Below, piece by piece: positions 54,322 through 61,540 of a stretch of DNA of 64,000 nt. The DNA lies in the NCBI RefSeq assembly GCF_013371085.1, contig NZ_JABWCV010000017.1:1-64000 (forward strand), in the 5' to 3' direction. Position 1 is the stretch's first letter. Each line of letters starts with the position of its first letter. Made by a program: the position numbers and the translations under genes. The notes under the pieces were generated by a model that had not been told where the DNA came from, searched no databases, and saw nothing but the letters and a program-made list of their open reading frames with translations. The stretch comes from Vreelandella maris (GTDB lineage Bacteria; Pseudomonadota; Gammaproteobacteria; Pseudomonadales; Halomonadaceae).

Positions 54322-54385
54322 GATCGTTCCTCTCTCTCATTCCTGCTGAATTGCAGGTCTCAAGAAGAGATAGGGACTCCACTGA
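54322..54385 (-). promoter_or_regulatory. Conserved hairpin leader, copy C
   Basis: Minus strand: TGTCAGTGGAGTCCCTATCT, TTGAGA, hairpin CCTGC-AATTCA-GCAGG, AATGAGAGAGAGGAACGATC, ATG. The clearest copy. Confidence 0.75.
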
Positions 54386-54419
54386 CACAACTGGTGAGGC
54401 TCTGTGCAGCGCAATGAAA

Positions 54420-54445
54420 AAGGCCCCTCGATCTTGAGGGGCCTT
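54420..54445. terminator. Terminator of the 102-aa gene
   Basis: AAGGCCCCTC-GATCTT-GAGGGGCCTT, perfect stem after the gene ending at 54482 (minus) and before leader C. Confidence 0.8.
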
Positions 54446-54481
54446 CAGGATGAAATAAAATCTCGTTAAGCCTCAATGAAA

Positions 54482-54790
54482 CTACAGGTTCTCTCGAAAC
54501 CCTAAGGCTTTAAGTTTCTTAATAAACTTTTCTGGAGTTATCTCTTTGCCATCCAGTTCAGCCAGTAAATTCAGCACATCTTGCATAGAGTACAGGGCTT
54601 TCCAATCATCCTGATAAACATGCAATAAAGGGGAGTGATTACCCCACTGAATGCAGAACTCCCCGGCTGTCCCACCATCGATATGGTACAACCCGATATA
54701 AATCTGCTCAGTGGCCCCTGCTGGGAGGCTCATCCCATCCATACTGCTGTTGAGCATGTAACCCTTGAAGCAGCCCTCGAACTCTTTCAT
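54482..54790 (-). CDS. Hypothetical protein, leader D module
   Basis: 102 residues (MKEFEGCFKGYMLNSSMDGM ... LKALGFRENL). No domain recognised; C-terminal part helical (EITPEKFIKKLKALGF). Ribosome-binding site AAGGAGACC. Leader D upstream, terminator downstream. Confidence 0.65.
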   Translation of the reverse strand: MKEFEGCFKGYMLNSSMDGMSLPAGATEQIYIGLYHIDGGTAGEFCIQWGNHSPLLHVYQDDWKALYSMQDVLNLLAELDGKEITPEKFIKKLKALGFRENL

Positions 54791-54850
54791 ACGGTCTCCT
54801 TAGTCATTCCTGCCCGTTGCAGGACTCATCATTGGTAGGGCGCAGAGTGA
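54791..54850 (-). promoter_or_regulatory. Conserved hairpin leader, copy D
   Basis: Minus strand: GGGTCACTCTGCGCCCTACC, ATGATGAGT, hairpin CCTGC-AACG-GGCAGG, AATGACTAAGGAGACCGT, ATG. Confidence 0.7.
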
Positions 54851-54918
54851 CCCTTGGAGGCCTTGAGTGCTAGATGGCCGCAACCAGTCGATAGGCTACA
54901 GTATAAAACATGGACGTT

Positions 54919-55332
54919 TCACGCAGCCGCCCGGTCGAGCATTGACCGAACGTGCGGATTCGCATCCCTACCATCACCTTCGACTCCCTGGGCAGGTCGA
55001 TTGAGTGAGGCGCCAGCCCATAGAGCCACAGCAGCAGACCGGCTCACCCCGGCAGTGCAGTGAATGACCAGCTTCACCGGCCTGCGATCGCTGGACCACT
55101 GGCGAATCCACCCAGAAATTCTCTGTGCATCCTCGAGCGTCATGGGTTCTTCGCAGCCGAAGCCTTCACCGGGAACGACATCATCAAACTGCATTAAGAG
55201 AACATCATCCCCCCCCTTTGCCAAGCGAGTTGAACGCTCGTCAAGCCCTCGAATGGACAGGACTACAGTATCGGCGCTTGCTTGCCGGCGCTCGATGTCA
55301 CGTCGACTTGTATATTCGATGCTAGTGATCAT
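54919..55332 (-). CDS. Dual-specificity/tyrosine phosphatase-like protein
   Basis: 137 residues. P-loop VIHCTAGVSRSAAVALWAGA (HCxxGxxRS) with a possible general acid in DDVVPGEGFGCEEPM. Plasmid-borne phosphatases of this type are small and cytoplasmic; substrate unknown. It overlaps the upstream gene by 11 nt, so the pair is coexpressed. Confidence 0.8.
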   Translation of the reverse strand: MITSIEYTSRRDIERRQASADTVVLSIRGLDERSTRLAKGGDDVLLMQFDDVVPGEGFGCEEPMTLEDAQRISGWIRQWSSDRRPVKLVIHCTAGVSRSAAVALWAGASLNRPAQGVEGDGRDANPHVRSMLDRAAA

Positions 55333-55666
55333 TGGTTATCTCATTCCGGTTGGTTAGGGCATGGAGGGCTTGCTCGCGAACTCGTCCTGCGAGGTGAATC
55401 CTCATCGCATACTCGACGGCCGCGGAGCGAGATCGCTTTCGTGAAGCCAGGCGATTGATGTGCTGCTGGGTATCGATCACCAGGGCTTGTGCGGCAGCGA
55501 CATATCGCAACAGGGTTTCGCGTTGGGGGTACTTAGGATGGGAGCAATCCCATGACAGGCGAATACAAGCCTCGCCAATGACGGACGACCGAGAAAAAGG
55601 ATTATCCAGATAGTGTGTCACCAGCGTCTCGCCGGCCTGATCCACCTGCTCAACACGTTGCTGCAT
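55322..55666 (-). CDS. Hypothetical helical protein
   Basis: 114 residues, mostly helical and basic (YVAAAQALVIDTQQHINRLA, SRKRSRSAAVEYAMRIHLAG). No family recognised. Upstream region has the distal blocks of the hairpin leader (TGTCATTGCCATCCCTAA) but a different hairpin (CCCTAT...ATAGGG). First gene of the phosphatase operon. Confidence 0.6.
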   Translation of the reverse strand: MQQRVEQVDQAGETLVTHYLDNPFSRSSVIGEACIRLSWDCSHPKYPQRETLLRYVAAAQALVIDTQQHINRLASRKRSRSAAVEYAMRIHLAGRVREQALHALTNRNEITNDH

Positions 55667-55743
55667 GCGATTCCCCCTATTGTCCCCAGGCTCATGAATG
55701 GCTGGTTATAGGGAGTTAGGGATGGCAATGACACAGAATGAGA

Positions 55744-55773
55744 AAGCCCCAACTAGCGAACTAGAAGGGGCTT
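55744..55773. terminator. Terminator hairpin
   Basis: AAGCCCC-N16-GGGGCTT between the helical-protein gene promoter and an apparently gene-free stretch. It belongs to whatever was transcribed from 55.8-56.3 kb on the minus strand, where only broken frames remain. Confidence 0.7.
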
Positions 55774-56311
55774 GAAGGTAAAAACCTTGAATCTGATCAG
55801 CTGAAAGCTGCAGATTTGCTGTGCAAGACAGCTTTACCTGGAGCGAAATGCCACAGGGATTCCTCAAGGAGGTTATTATCAGGACTGCTGACGTAAGCGC
55901 CCTTGCGTGATAGCCGAAAAGCCCGCGGGCCTTGTCGAAACAACCTGACAATCAACCTTAGAGGTCATCGTGATTAGCAATTTCCGTTTCCCATACCGTT
56001 CAATGAACGGCCTCGCCAATAAGATAGGGACATGGGTGACATCTGGGAAGTTAATATCGGAAAAAATAATCCCCAACCGACAATCTCGCTCAGTTGAGGG
56101 AAGGCTGGATAGGCAGGATTTGGCGGCCATGATCTTATTTCGAGCTGCCGTTAGTAGAATCAATTTCACAGGCGGTGAGCGCCCGAAGGTATCGCTTCAA
56201 TGTCTCGCGATCGGTAATCGCAGTGCCCACCATGGCGCGGCCCCAGCGGCGCCCGCCTGAGTAAAATGTCTATTTCAGCACTTCTCCTTTATCTATCTTG
56301 TCTAGGCAGCA
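55774..56311. other. No confident gene; probable remnants
   Basis: Overlapping frames on both strands without ribosome-binding sites. A 33-codon minus frame (MVGTAITDRETLKRYLRALT) near 56135-56240 may be a gene fragment. Confidence 0.35.
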
Positions 56312-57217
56312 TTACTGATAAGCTAGGTAGCTTGGGGGTTGGTTGAAATCGATTGTGACATCCCTGTCCGGTAGCTCCTCGCACTGACCGACAAGCTGGC
56401 GACCGCTTTCTCCCGGTAAGTCGATGCGAACGTCAATGTGTCCTATCTGTCTTCTGCATCGCATCTGCTCTCGAACGACCGAGAAGGGGGCCACCCATTG
56501 GCCATGAGGGTTTCGTCGAAGTTTCATCCAATAATATTCGATAGGCTTCATCCTGACGCCTTTCGGTACTGAGTTAACCCCGAAGCACAATAATCTATTC
56601 AATAGAAAATTCACGTTGTCGAGACGACGACGATTCAGCCCGTTGTTGATGATCCCTTCCCCGATGAGTTGTGATAACGCGATTAAGGCTCTAAGCGTAG
56701 CTTCATCTAGCGGTGGAAGAGGCATACCGTCTCTACCATAGCCCGATAAGGTGAGGGGGGTTTCCACAAACTGAGCTTGTCGATGAATCAGGCTATGGCG
56801 ATACTCTATTGTAGACACGTAACAAGTCAGCATTCCTTCCCAGGTGCAGGTTTCCTCGGTTAGGATCACGCCATTCAGCGTACCGCTCATTGCGAGACGA
56901 GCCTTTTCCTTAATTGGCCAGAGCTTAGCTTCCCGCTGAGGTTTTATACCTTGTTCCGCCAGCGCAAGCTCGATCGTAAGATCAAGCACCTTCCAGGCTG
57001 CTCCAAACGCCAATGGCAAGAAAGCTGCACGTAGGCTGTCCTCTCGATTGGCTTGAATGTGGCTCGCCCCGTTCTGTATAACGTTTTTTCCTCCATCAAT
57101 TAGGGGACGTATATCGATGTAGCTTCCAGATGTCTGGGCTGTCAGAGGTAAATACCGGTCAAGAGCAAAACGTTCAAAGGCAGTCTCTGCCTCGTACTCA
57201 TTAATGTTAGTGATCAT
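56312..57217 (-). CDS. Hypothetical HEPN-like protein next to Abi_2
   Basis: 301 residues, MITNINEYEAETAFERFALD start. The helical part AAWKVLDLTIELALAEQGIK ... WEGMLTCYVSTIEYRHSLIH has an Rx4H motif (RHSLIH) at the end of a helix, the hallmark of HEPN ribonuclease families. The C-terminal part is basic and beta-rich (HIDVRIDLPGESGRQL). Same strand, ~270 bp downstream of the abi gene. Could be a second effector or a partner. Assignment is by motif only. Confidence 0.5.
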   Translation of the reverse strand: MITNINEYEAETAFERFALDRYLPLTAQTSGSYIDIRPLIDGGKNVIQNGASHIQANREDSLRAAFLPLAFGAAWKVLDLTIELALAEQGIKPQREAKLWPIKEKARLAMSGTLNGVILTEETCTWEGMLTCYVSTIEYRHSLIHRQAQFVETPLTLSGYGRDGMPLPPLDEATLRALIALSQLIGEGIINNGLNRRRLDNVNFLLNRLLCFGVNSVPKGVRMKPIEYYWMKLRRNPHGQWVAPFSVVREQMRCRRQIGHIDVRIDLPGESGRQLVGQCEELPDRDVTIDFNQPPSYLAYQ

Positions 57218-57304
57218 TGGTAGGGCCTATTACAAGCTACTGTTTAAACTTAAATCAGCTGGATGTGGCACCTAACTCACTTAGATTGGCAACAGTTTGG
57301 CGAT

Positions 57305-57528
57305 TCAGACAGTCAGTCTTGCCCAGCTACCCTCCATTTCAACAGGGACTTCGATCCAAGTGAGGCGCAAACGACCGGCTACTTTCGCCAAGGCCTCGTA
57401 TTCTGCAACTCCCAGGCAGCGTAACATCGTACCTTTCCCTGGATAATAAGGTGTTTCAGGATACTCTCTGAAAATTAGCTTCGGGTTGTATTCAGTTCCA
57501 GTACGGTCGTGTTTCCCACTGAAAGGGA
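57305..57528 (-). other. Possible short ORF after abi
   Basis: A minus-strand frame overlapping the abi 3' end reads KLIFREYPETPYYPGKGTML and ends VPVEMEGSWARLTV at 57305. It reads like real protein, but the only ATG is internal, so it may be the end of a gene lost by recombination, or start at a non-ATG codon. Confidence 0.35.
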
Positions 57529-58415
57529 ATCCCTATTGACTGAGGTGTGATGCCGGCTTTTGAGAGCGTCGCAACCGGCAATGTTCTCATAACTGTCTTG
57601 AAGCGATCCTGCCAAGTTGTTGATGGATCGATCGCTTTCAAAAGTGCTTGGAGCGCGACGGTCCGGGAAAAGAAAAATCCTTGATCAGGGTTGCCTGGAA
57701 ACTCGGAGTGGATAGCATTCGCGCTTTGAGGGCTGTCAGCGCCGATATTATTATTCCAGACCCTGCTATGGTGGGCACAATTATTACGCAGCATGGTTGT
57801 GCTTTTGAGCCACGACACAATGACCTTTTCATCGTAGCCAAACTGTGTAGCCACTCGCCTCCGATGTTCGCGATCAAGACTGGCAAGCAACCGCGACATT
57901 TGGCCAATGCTTAACTCCTCCAAGATTGTCCAGATCGGCGGATAAGGCGGCGTATGGTAAGTGTGGTAATAGTGCTTAATGGGGTTGGTAAGTCTCAATC
58001 CCAAGACGTTCTTCATGAAATTGCGGTGCGCTTCCATGTCCTTGAAATGTTTGGTTTTGAGATAGAAGTGGGGGCCGCAGTCTTTGTCATTGGCCATAGC
58101 GTTAACTATGGCGGATCTGAACGCGACTTCTACTTGTTCAATAGCGTCAAGGAGCACTAGCCGAAGACTACGATCGAACTCGTAAAGCGCAAGAATATCG
58201 TCAAACCTTACACCCGGATAAAAACGTTTTTGATCATCCTGCAGCGGCCGCGTATAAATGAGCAGCCGGTAATACCCGACAAACTGAAGGGCATTAAGTG
58301 CTTGTGATTGCTGACCTTTGGTGATGAGACCCTTGGCGCGAAGGTGGCGAAGATGGGCGTGAGAGGATTTTGCGGGTTTTGTGAAGTTTAGTTGTGGTTG
58401 CAGTTGTAGCCCCAT
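57492..58415 (-). CDS. Abi_2 (AbiD/AbiF-like) abortive-infection protein
   Basis: 307 residues from ATG 58415; a GTG 15 bp upstream also fits. Abi_2 family signs: TKPAKSSHAHLRHLRAKGLI, GYYRLLIYTRPLQ, FDRSLRLVLLDAIEQVEVAF and the HEPN Rx4H motif in LRNNCAHHSRVWN. HEPN proteins of this type cleave RNA after phage infection. The gene follows two tandem 100-nt repeats and a terminator on the same strand, the layout of an RNA-antitoxin module. Only one canonical Rx4H is evident. Confidence 0.88.
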   Translation of the reverse strand: MGLQLQPQLNFTKPAKSSHAHLRHLRAKGLITKGQQSQALNALQFVGYYRLLIYTRPLQDDQKRFYPGVRFDDILALYEFDRSLRLVLLDAIEQVEVAFRSAIVNAMANDKDCGPHFYLKTKHFKDMEAHRNFMKNVLGLRLTNPIKHYYHTYHTPPYPPIWTILEELSIGQMSRLLASLDREHRRRVATQFGYDEKVIVSWLKSTTMLRNNCAHHSRVWNNNIGADSPQSANAIHSEFPGNPDQGFFFSRTVALQALLKAIDPSTTWQDRFKTVMRTLPVATLSKAGITPQSIGIPFQWETRPYWN

Positions 58416-58431
58416 ACATTCTTTTACCACT

Positions 58432-58487
58432 AAAAAAACTAACCCCCTGGTGCGCAGTCAGAACGAATCCTGTGAGGCGTGGGGGTT
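58432..58487 (-). terminator. Terminator between RNA repeats and abi
   Basis: Minus strand AACCCCC...GGGGGTT (33-nt loop) followed by seven T, ending 17 bp before the abi ATG. It would let most transcripts stop as a small RNA and only a fraction read into abi, as in type III toxin-antitoxin loci. Confidence 0.8.
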
Positions 58488-58506
58488 ATTCTTGTCTTAA
58501 ATAATA

Positions 58507-58606
58507 GGCTTCTACTGTACTCGTGTCAATCTAGGCTGTTTCCTATGCCGAATGGGCACCCAGAATAGGGAGAACCTTGGTCGGTACAAGTCCACTTGCA
58601 GTAGTA
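58507..58606 (-). ncRNA. Tandem RNA repeat, copy 2 (abi-proximal)
   Basis: 100 nt. Begins TACTACTGCAAGTGGACTTG, ends CAGTAGAAGCC. CTACTG near the 5' end pairs with CAGTAG near the 3' end, and CAAG-TGGA-CTTG can form an inner hairpin. No ORF. Contiguous with copy 1 and about 71% identical to it with no gaps. Confidence 0.6.
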
Positions 58607-58706
58607 GACCTTTACTGTGCCCGTGCCAACCAAAGCTGTTTCTTATCTGTAATGGGTACTCGGCCGAAGGTGAACCTTGGCCAGGACAAGTCTAATTGAT
58701 GTAGTA
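58607..58706 (-). ncRNA. Tandem RNA repeat, copy 1 (distal)
   Basis: 100 nt. Begins TACTACATCAATTAGACTTG, ends CAGTAAAGGTC. TACT/AGTA closing pair kept; an inner GGCC-AAGG-TTCA-CCTT-C-GGCC element is possible. Conserved blocks with copy 2 are GACTTG, CCAAGGTTC, CCCATT and GAAACAGC. A promoter should lie in 58707-58800, where AT-rich TATA-like stretches occur. Confidence 0.6.
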
Positions 58707-58894
58707 CGCTTTGACTGGGTAGTAAAAGGCAGCTATAGGGGGAATGTTGCACCGGAATCCAACGTATAGCCTGTATAAAATTCATCGAATTTCACATGTT
58801 TGGTTGGAAGTACTTTACCTATACACCAAGATGAATATAGAAAAGCGACTGGACATTATCTTAGTAAACTTTATAAGCATCCACAGGGGGAAGC

Positions 58895-59443
58895 ATGATT
58901 CTCGACGCTATCGATGGCTGGGACGATTACCCACGACGCATTTTTGACCGTGAAGCAACTATACGAGGTATTGCCGAATGGATTGATGCCGAAAGCAGTG
59001 TCATGCCTTACGCGGTCTTGCATTGTGATGGCGTTAGTTTTCGCGTGGCTGTGCGCGATTATGAAGAGCAAGATTTAATCTTGGCGGCCGATGAGTACGG
59101 GCATCGTTCAGCAGCAGGGGCTTTGGGCGCTTTCGGCGAGCTGATTGACACGGCAAAACGTCGAATGGAAGGAAAAGAGTCCTGGCCAGAAGGCCCGGCG
59201 CTAGATGAAATTAGGCTCTACCAGAAAGAGCGTGAAGTCGAAAAGCTCAACACTATGGCCACGTTATTTATCCAGCGCGAACCCCATATCGTCAATGAAA
59301 TAGAATACGGCGCTCAGCCGGGCCAACTCGATCTGGACGCTGCATCGCTGCCAGAATGCTTGTGGGATGAATTTGAAGCAGAAGGAGAGGCGTTTAAGCT
59401 CGTCTTAGAGGAAGAAATTTACCACCGCGTGAATAAGAAGTAA
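58895..59443 (+). CDS. Hypothetical acidic protein
   Basis: 182 residues from ATG 58895 (AGGGGGAAGC upstream). Acidic, soluble; MILDAIDGWDDYPRRIFDRE, YAVLHCDGVSFRVAVRDYEE, EEEIYHRVNKK. No recognised domain. Divergent from the abi RNA locus, so the two promoters share 58707-58890. Confidence 0.65.
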   Translation: MILDAIDGWDDYPRRIFDREATIRGIAEWIDAESSVMPYAVLHCDGVSFRVAVRDYEEQDLILAADEYGHRSAAGALGAFGELIDTAKRRMEGKESWPEGPALDEIRLYQKEREVEKLNTMATLFIQREPHIVNEIEYGAQPGQLDLDAASLPECLWDEFEAEGEAFKLVLEEEIYHRVNKK

Positions 59444-59673
59444 CACGCTGCGAAGAATTGCCAGCCGGGTTTCTCTACATCCAGATGGCATGACACAACA
59501 TCAAACACCAAAAGTCCGGCCCTATACGACGTTTTTTTAACCTGTTAAAAGAATATAGATAACACCTATGTCGACGGGTGTCGAAATGCAGGCCTAGTGG
59601 TTTAATAGGAGTAGGGCTTTTAGCGAAGCTGCTGGTTAATTCTAGTCAGACAAAAAACCGATGAGGTAGCACC

Positions 59674-59826
59674 GTGATTGAGTGCGAAGGCATGAAGGAT
59701 GATGAGACGCCATGCGCGCGAGAAGCAGTTCACAATATACCAGCTGTGGTGTTCGGCCAGGAACGCCAATTATTGCTTTGTAATGACTGCGTGCCAAAAT
59801 ATGTAGAGGAAGAAGACGACCTCTAA
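59674..59826 (+). CDS. Small zinc-ribbon-like protein, 50 aa
   Basis: GTG start with GATGAGGTAGCACC before it. Product IECEGMKDDETPCAREAVHN ... LLLCNDCVPKYVEEEDDL has C-x9-C and C-x2-C, enough for one zinc site. Followed by a terminator at 59903. Common style of small plasmid/phage protein; function unknown. Confidence 0.55.
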   Translation: MIECEGMKDDETPCAREAVHNIPAVVFGQERQLLLCNDCVPKYVEEEDDL

Positions 59827-59902
59827 TTAGGTGCTATTACCTGCTACGTTCGCATGAATGGGTAAGCAGATTTTTCATAATGGCCAATATTTAAACCTTG
59901 AT

Positions 59903-59925
59903 ACCCGGCAATAAGCCGGGTTTTT
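59903..59925 (+). terminator. Terminator of the small zinc protein
   Basis: ACCCGGC-AATAA-GCCGGGT followed by TTTTT. Confidence 0.9.
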
Positions 59926-59955
59926 GCGTCTCAATTAGCGAGGCTAATTGGATAC

Positions 59956-59988
59956 AAAAAACCCAACGTCGCGGTACGTTGGGTTTTT
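59956..59988. terminator. Bidirectional terminator after higA
   Basis: AACCCAACGT-N6-ACGTTGGGTT with A-run before and T-run after, serving higA on the minus strand. Confidence 0.85.
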
Positions 59989-60009
59989 CCGAATTAATAT
60001 CTTACTAAT

Positions 60010-60294
60010 TCAAACAGCTGCAAATCTTTCAATATGGTTCTGTTCTTTATGCTCGGCGTGCCATAGCTCATAGTTTGCCTGCATCGTTAGCCAGTGCTTG
60101 GCATTGCCAATTCCGCCATGCTCTAACTTAACGGCCAAATCGGGGGAAATAGCGGCATGCTCATGTAATACGCGTGAAACTGCTGCACGAGACATGCCTA
60201 ACTTTTTGGAAAATTCAGTGACGTTCAGCCCCAGCGCTGGCACGATCCGACGGCGCAATAAGCTACCTGGGTGCGGCGGGTTCATCATGGTCAT
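60010..60294 (-). CDS. higA: HigA-family antitoxin
   Basis: 94 residues. HTH of the HigA/VapI type: HPGSLLRRRIVPALGLNVTE then FSKKLGMSRAAVSRVLHEHA and PDLAVKLEHGGIGNAKHWLT. Binds its own promoter and the HigB toxin. Toxin gene lies upstream on the same strand with a 134-bp gap, longer than usual. Confidence 0.85.
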   Translation of the reverse strand: MTMMNPPHPGSLLRRRIVPALGLNVTEFSKKLGMSRAAVSRVLHEHAAISPDLAVKLEHGGIGNAKHWLTMQANYELWHAEHKEQNHIERFAAV

Positions 60295-60386
60295 GTTTCA
60301 GTTCTCTCTCTCTACACAAATTGTGTATCGCATATTTGAGGTGTTGCATTCATGGCTACGTCTGCGAGGCCATCTTTCTCGGTGGC

Positions 60387-60418
60387 CCTTGATAACCGTA
60401 CCGAGCCGGTTATCAAGG
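60387..60418. repeat. 12-bp perfect inverted repeat between higB and higA
   Basis: CCTTGATAACCG (60387-60398), 8-nt gap, CGGTTATCAAGG (60407-60418). No T-run, so an attenuating hairpin or a HigA operator rather than a normal terminator. Confidence 0.7.
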
Positions 60419-60428
60419 AACGCCGGGG

Positions 60429-60707
60429 TTAGTGGTAGTCTAAATAGTCAACAAGGTGTACATCTTCCCCATCAAACGTAAATATCACTACCCAATTACC
60501 GTTTACATGCACCGAAAAAAAGCCTTTTCTATCACCCTTCAAACTATGAAAATCAAATCCTGGCAAATTCATATCGTTTGGCTTAGTGGCTGCGTCCAGT
60601 GCAGCAAGTATGTCTCTTAAATCGTCTACATGGTTTGGTTGTACTCCTTGGGATTCTCCCTTCTCATAAAGACGTTTAAGCCCTTTGTGTTTGATCTTCT
60701 TTATCAT
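60429..60707 (-). CDS. higB: HigB-family toxin
   Basis: 92 residues from ATG 60707 (GGGAGC upstream); the in-frame extension to 60773 lacks a ribosome-binding site. KHKGLKRLYEKGESQGVQPN, DDLRDILAALDAATKPNDMN, LPGFDFHSLKGDRKGFFSVH and NGNWVVIFTFDGEDVHLVDY are the RelE/HigB fold. HigB cleaves mRNA on the ribosome. Forms a toxin-antitoxin pair with higA, stabilising the replicon. Confidence 0.88.
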   Translation of the reverse strand: MIKKIKHKGLKRLYEKGESQGVQPNHVDDLRDILAALDAATKPNDMNLPGFDFHSLKGDRKGFFSVHVNGNWVVIFTFDGEDVHLVDYLDYH

Positions 60708-60840
60708 CGCATTGCTTTGCTCCCTTGTTGTGAAACGCCCTCGAAGTGTAGCGCGTAACGCTACACGCGTCAATGACAGCTGAGGTAGAAACTGCTTAAA
60801 GGTGGCATGGCTGACAGTACAGGAGCAGTTGTTCCGCCAA

Positions 60841-60882
60841 CTAGATTGGCCCCGATTGAGGTGAAAAAACGGGTGTGCTCAT
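60841..60882 (-). pseudogene. Truncated gene after orphan leader E
   Basis: After leader E an ATG starts MSTPVFSPQSGPI and stops at once (TAG 60841). The spacing and leader match real modules, so this is likely the 5' end of a gene lost by recombination with the higBA side. Confidence 0.45.
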
Positions 60883-60943
60883 TAACGTGCTTCTCTCTCA
60901 TTCCTGCAGTAGAACAGGTTTTAAGAGGGGGGGTGCTGTAAAG
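60883..60943 (-). promoter_or_regulatory. Conserved hairpin leader, copy E
   Basis: Minus strand: TTTACAGCACCCCCCCTCTT, AAAA, hairpin CCTG-TTCTACTG-CAGG, AATGAGAGAGAAGCACGTTA, ATG. It shares GCACGTTA with copy A. Confidence 0.6.
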
Positions 60944-61457
60944 GGTCGACCTCTAGGCGATCTCCAGCGGCTATACCATGCTCATTGAAGTAGCCAGCGT
61001 TTACCTCCAGGGCCATCCAGAAGCGCGTGCCAGCTGGATAACGCGGACAGGCTTCTTTTTCTCTCGTGCAGGGGGCCATGCTGGTGATCGACTGGATCTC
61101 TCCGTCATGGTCGAGGAAGGCAATATCAAGCGGTATACGAGTTTGGTACATCCAGAAAGCATGATCGGTTGTCTGCTCCTCATCATAGACGAAGAGCATG
61201 CCAGCATCGGGAGCCATTGAGTCACGCTCCATTAGGCCATTGCGACGCTGGCGCGAGGTAGATGCCACCTCAAGCATGAGCGAATATCGGCCTTCCTTAG
61301 CGTGCAAAACACCAGAGGAAAATGCAGTGGCCTGTCGAAGAATCATCCCCGTGATTAGAGCAGTGCCAATCAAGAAAAGCGCCAAAATGCGGATACTTTT
61401 TCGGGTCGTGGGCCGATCGAATCCCACAAGCCTTTGTTGACGCTGAAACATTATCAC
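60921..61457 (-). CDS. DUF192 family exported protein
   Basis: 178 residues. An N-terminal TM/signal segment (SIRILALFLIGTALITGMIL) precedes the DUF192 core: LMLEVASTSRQRRNGLMERD, GMLFVYDEEQTTDHAFWMYQ, TRIPLDIAFLDHDGEIQSI. Function of the family is unknown. Its 3' end overlaps leader E. Confidence 0.85.
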   Translation of the reverse strand: MIMFQRQQRLVGFDRPTTRKSIRILALFLIGTALITGMILRQATAFSSGVLHAKEGRYSLMLEVASTSRQRRNGLMERDSMAPDAGMLFVYDEEQTTDHAFWMYQTRIPLDIAFLDHDGEIQSITSMAPCTREKEACPRYPAGTRFWMALEVNAGYFNEHGIAAGDRLEVDPLQHPPS

Positions 61458-61540
61458 CTGGGCTCCAGAATAAAATCAGAATGTCACTCCAAGATAGAGC
61501 CGAGGGTGACCGTAACGGTTAGGGTTTGGGGGAACATATT

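Noticed and set aside
55879-56260. Overlapping ORFs on both strands near 56 kb
   Set aside because: Neither frame has a ribosome-binding site or recognisable motif; treated as remnants.
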